Of a DNA stretch of 64,000 nt, positions 63,210 through 64,000 are shown in pieces. The stretch is from Chloroflexota bacterium (GTDB lineage: Bacteria > Chloroflexota > UBA11872). The stretch spans positions 28,258-92,257 of the forward strand of contig JAPOVQ010000003.1 in NCBI GenBank assembly GCA_026708035.1. Direction: 5' to 3'. The notes beneath the pieces were generated by a model, which searched no databases, was not told the DNA's origin, and worked only from the letters and a program-made list of their open reading frames with translations. The first letter of the stretch is position 1; the number at the start of each line of letters is the position of its first letter. The translations under genes were made by a program, and so were the position numbers.

Positions 63210-63729
63210 TGATTATTTGTTCGCGAAGTGGCATCATACCCCTTGCGCCACCCATGATTGCCTTCCGATAGTTTCCAAAACACGGTGTAGCATAGCGACG
63301 ACGGTTATTGAATGTTCCCATATCTTCCCAACGCAAATGCATGCCAGTATCGTCACAGAAAGTGACTTGGTAATTCAGCGGAACTTCCAATAGCCTATGT
63401 CCAACCTCACCGCTTGTCTCAAGTTCAACTTGTTGTTTCGGTCGCACAGAATCTATTCTCCATGAAGGTGGTTCGTCGGTTGCCCTTCCTTCAGCGTCAA
63501 CAAAACCGATATAGATTGGTATTCCAAAAAACCATGCATGCGCTCCGGGAATCTTGTCAAATGGAAACCAGCCAATCAATCCGAGAATTAGTAGTGTACC
63601 GAGAAGTATTTCGAGATTGTCAACTCCGAGAATTGCTTCCATAACAAAACCGGCAACCGTCGCTGCCCCGTACCGTGCCAGTAACCGGAGCCGACGTGCA
63701 GCCACAACAACAGATTCAAGATTGCCCAT
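63166..63729 (-). CDS. Hypothetical membrane protein
   Basis: 187 residues. Two membrane segments in the first 70 residues ('YGAATVAGFVMEAILGV' and 'LEILLGTLLILGLIGWFPFD') precede a soluble domain of about 115 residues. Markedly AT-rich for this window. Its end overlaps the transposase fragment's frame by 44 bp in the opposite direction. No known family. Confidence 0.6.
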   Translation of the reverse strand: MGNLESVVVAARRLRLLARYGAATVAGFVMEAILGVDNLEILLGTLLILGLIGWFPFDKIPGAHAWFFGIPIYIGFVDAEGRATDEPPSWRIDSVRPKQQVELETSGEVGHRLLEVPLNYQVTFCDDTGMHLRWEDMGTFNNRRRYATPCFGNYRKAIMGGARGMMPLREQIIIRRISGKRLGAASG

Positions 63730-63879
63730 GCCGACAGTTTACTCCATTGAAGCAAGGCTGGTTGTAATGTCTATATCACTATTGTATCATATGTTTGGTT
63801 AGAGTTTGGCGTGAGAGTTTACCAGTATCCAGGGCCGGGTCGGCATAGGTAGGATACGAGGAGAATCAAGGGGGACAAG

Positions 63880-64000
63880 ATGAGCACGCAGCAGTTGGAA
63901 TCACCCACCGCAGTAGCCCTGTACGCCCGCGTCTCCAGCGACCGGCAGGACGTGGACCTGTCCGTCGCCGCCCAGCTGCGGGCGCTGCGCACCTATGCCG
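63880..64000 (+). CDS. Large serine recombinase, N-terminal start (3' partial)
   Basis: The frame from ATG 63880 runs off the window. 'ALYARVSSDRQDVDLSVAAQ' is the start of the resolvase catalytic domain, with the nucleophile serine in 'RVSS'. An AGGGGG-type site lies just upstream. It may be an intact relative of the broken recombinase at 59090-60429 and likely mobilises this region. Confidence 0.9.
   Translation, partial: MSTQQLESPTAVALYARVSSDRQDVDLSVAAQLRALRTYA

Overview
The window is high-GC bacterial chromosomal DNA with tightly packed genes, frequent GTG starts and 1-20 bp stop/start overlaps. Dispersed palindromic repeats lie between operons. The gene content (orphan LanC-like protein, enolase-superfamily enzyme, class III aminotransferase, many GT4 enzymes, type I-C CRISPR, large serine recombinases) would suit an environmental Chloroflexota-like bacterium. 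No marker gene in the window proves this, so the assignment is an inference of low to moderate confidence.

Region 1 (1-29.5 kb) is a large surface-polysaccharide locus. It holds a partial PMT/GT39-like membrane protein, a Trm112-like protein and a radical SAM/SPASM protein. A co-directional run then extends from 2762 to 18493, with GT4 glycosyltransferases, an alpha/alpha-toroid protein, a YfhO-like membrane protein, a Wzx-like flippase, a CgeB-like protein and a methyltransferase. Interposed at 18.7-23.6 kb are an enolase-superfamily enzyme, a LanC-like protein, a class III aminotransferase and a methyltransferase. A minus-strand run (23.6-29.5 kb) then carries the initiating polyprenyl glycosylphosphotransferase, three more GT4 enzymes and a UDP-sugar epimerase/dehydratase.

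Region 2 (29.7-35.2 kb) is metabolic: a minus-strand operon (beta-propeller glycosidase-like protein, penicillin-acylase-family amidase, DUF5069) and a divergent Gfo/Idh/MocA oxidoreductase.

Region 3 (35.5-57.9 kb) is a defence island around a tRNA-Arg(CCT). It contains a Fic protein with its own inhibitory motif, two unknown overlapping genes, an AbiE type IV toxin-antitoxin pair, a three-gene set (Eco57I-like methylase, small membrane protein, PLD/SNF2-type helicase), and a complete type I-C CRISPR-Cas locus (cas3-cas5-cas8c-cas7-cas4-cas1-cas2) with a five-repeat array. Two degenerate repeat-spacer-repeat units sit inside the cas operon, one before cas3 and one across the cas4/cas1 junction. 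Each has the exact 37-35-37 nt geometry of the real array, and their two spacer-like segments resemble each other with codon-like spacing of differences. They look like crRNA-like regulatory or relic guides and are the most interesting signal here.

Region 4 (58-64 kb) is mobile and decaying DNA: an HTH/coiled-coil protein, a broken large serine recombinase, a set of very small membrane proteins, a secreted protein, a transposase fragment, a membrane protein, and the start of an intact serine recombinase that runs off the window.
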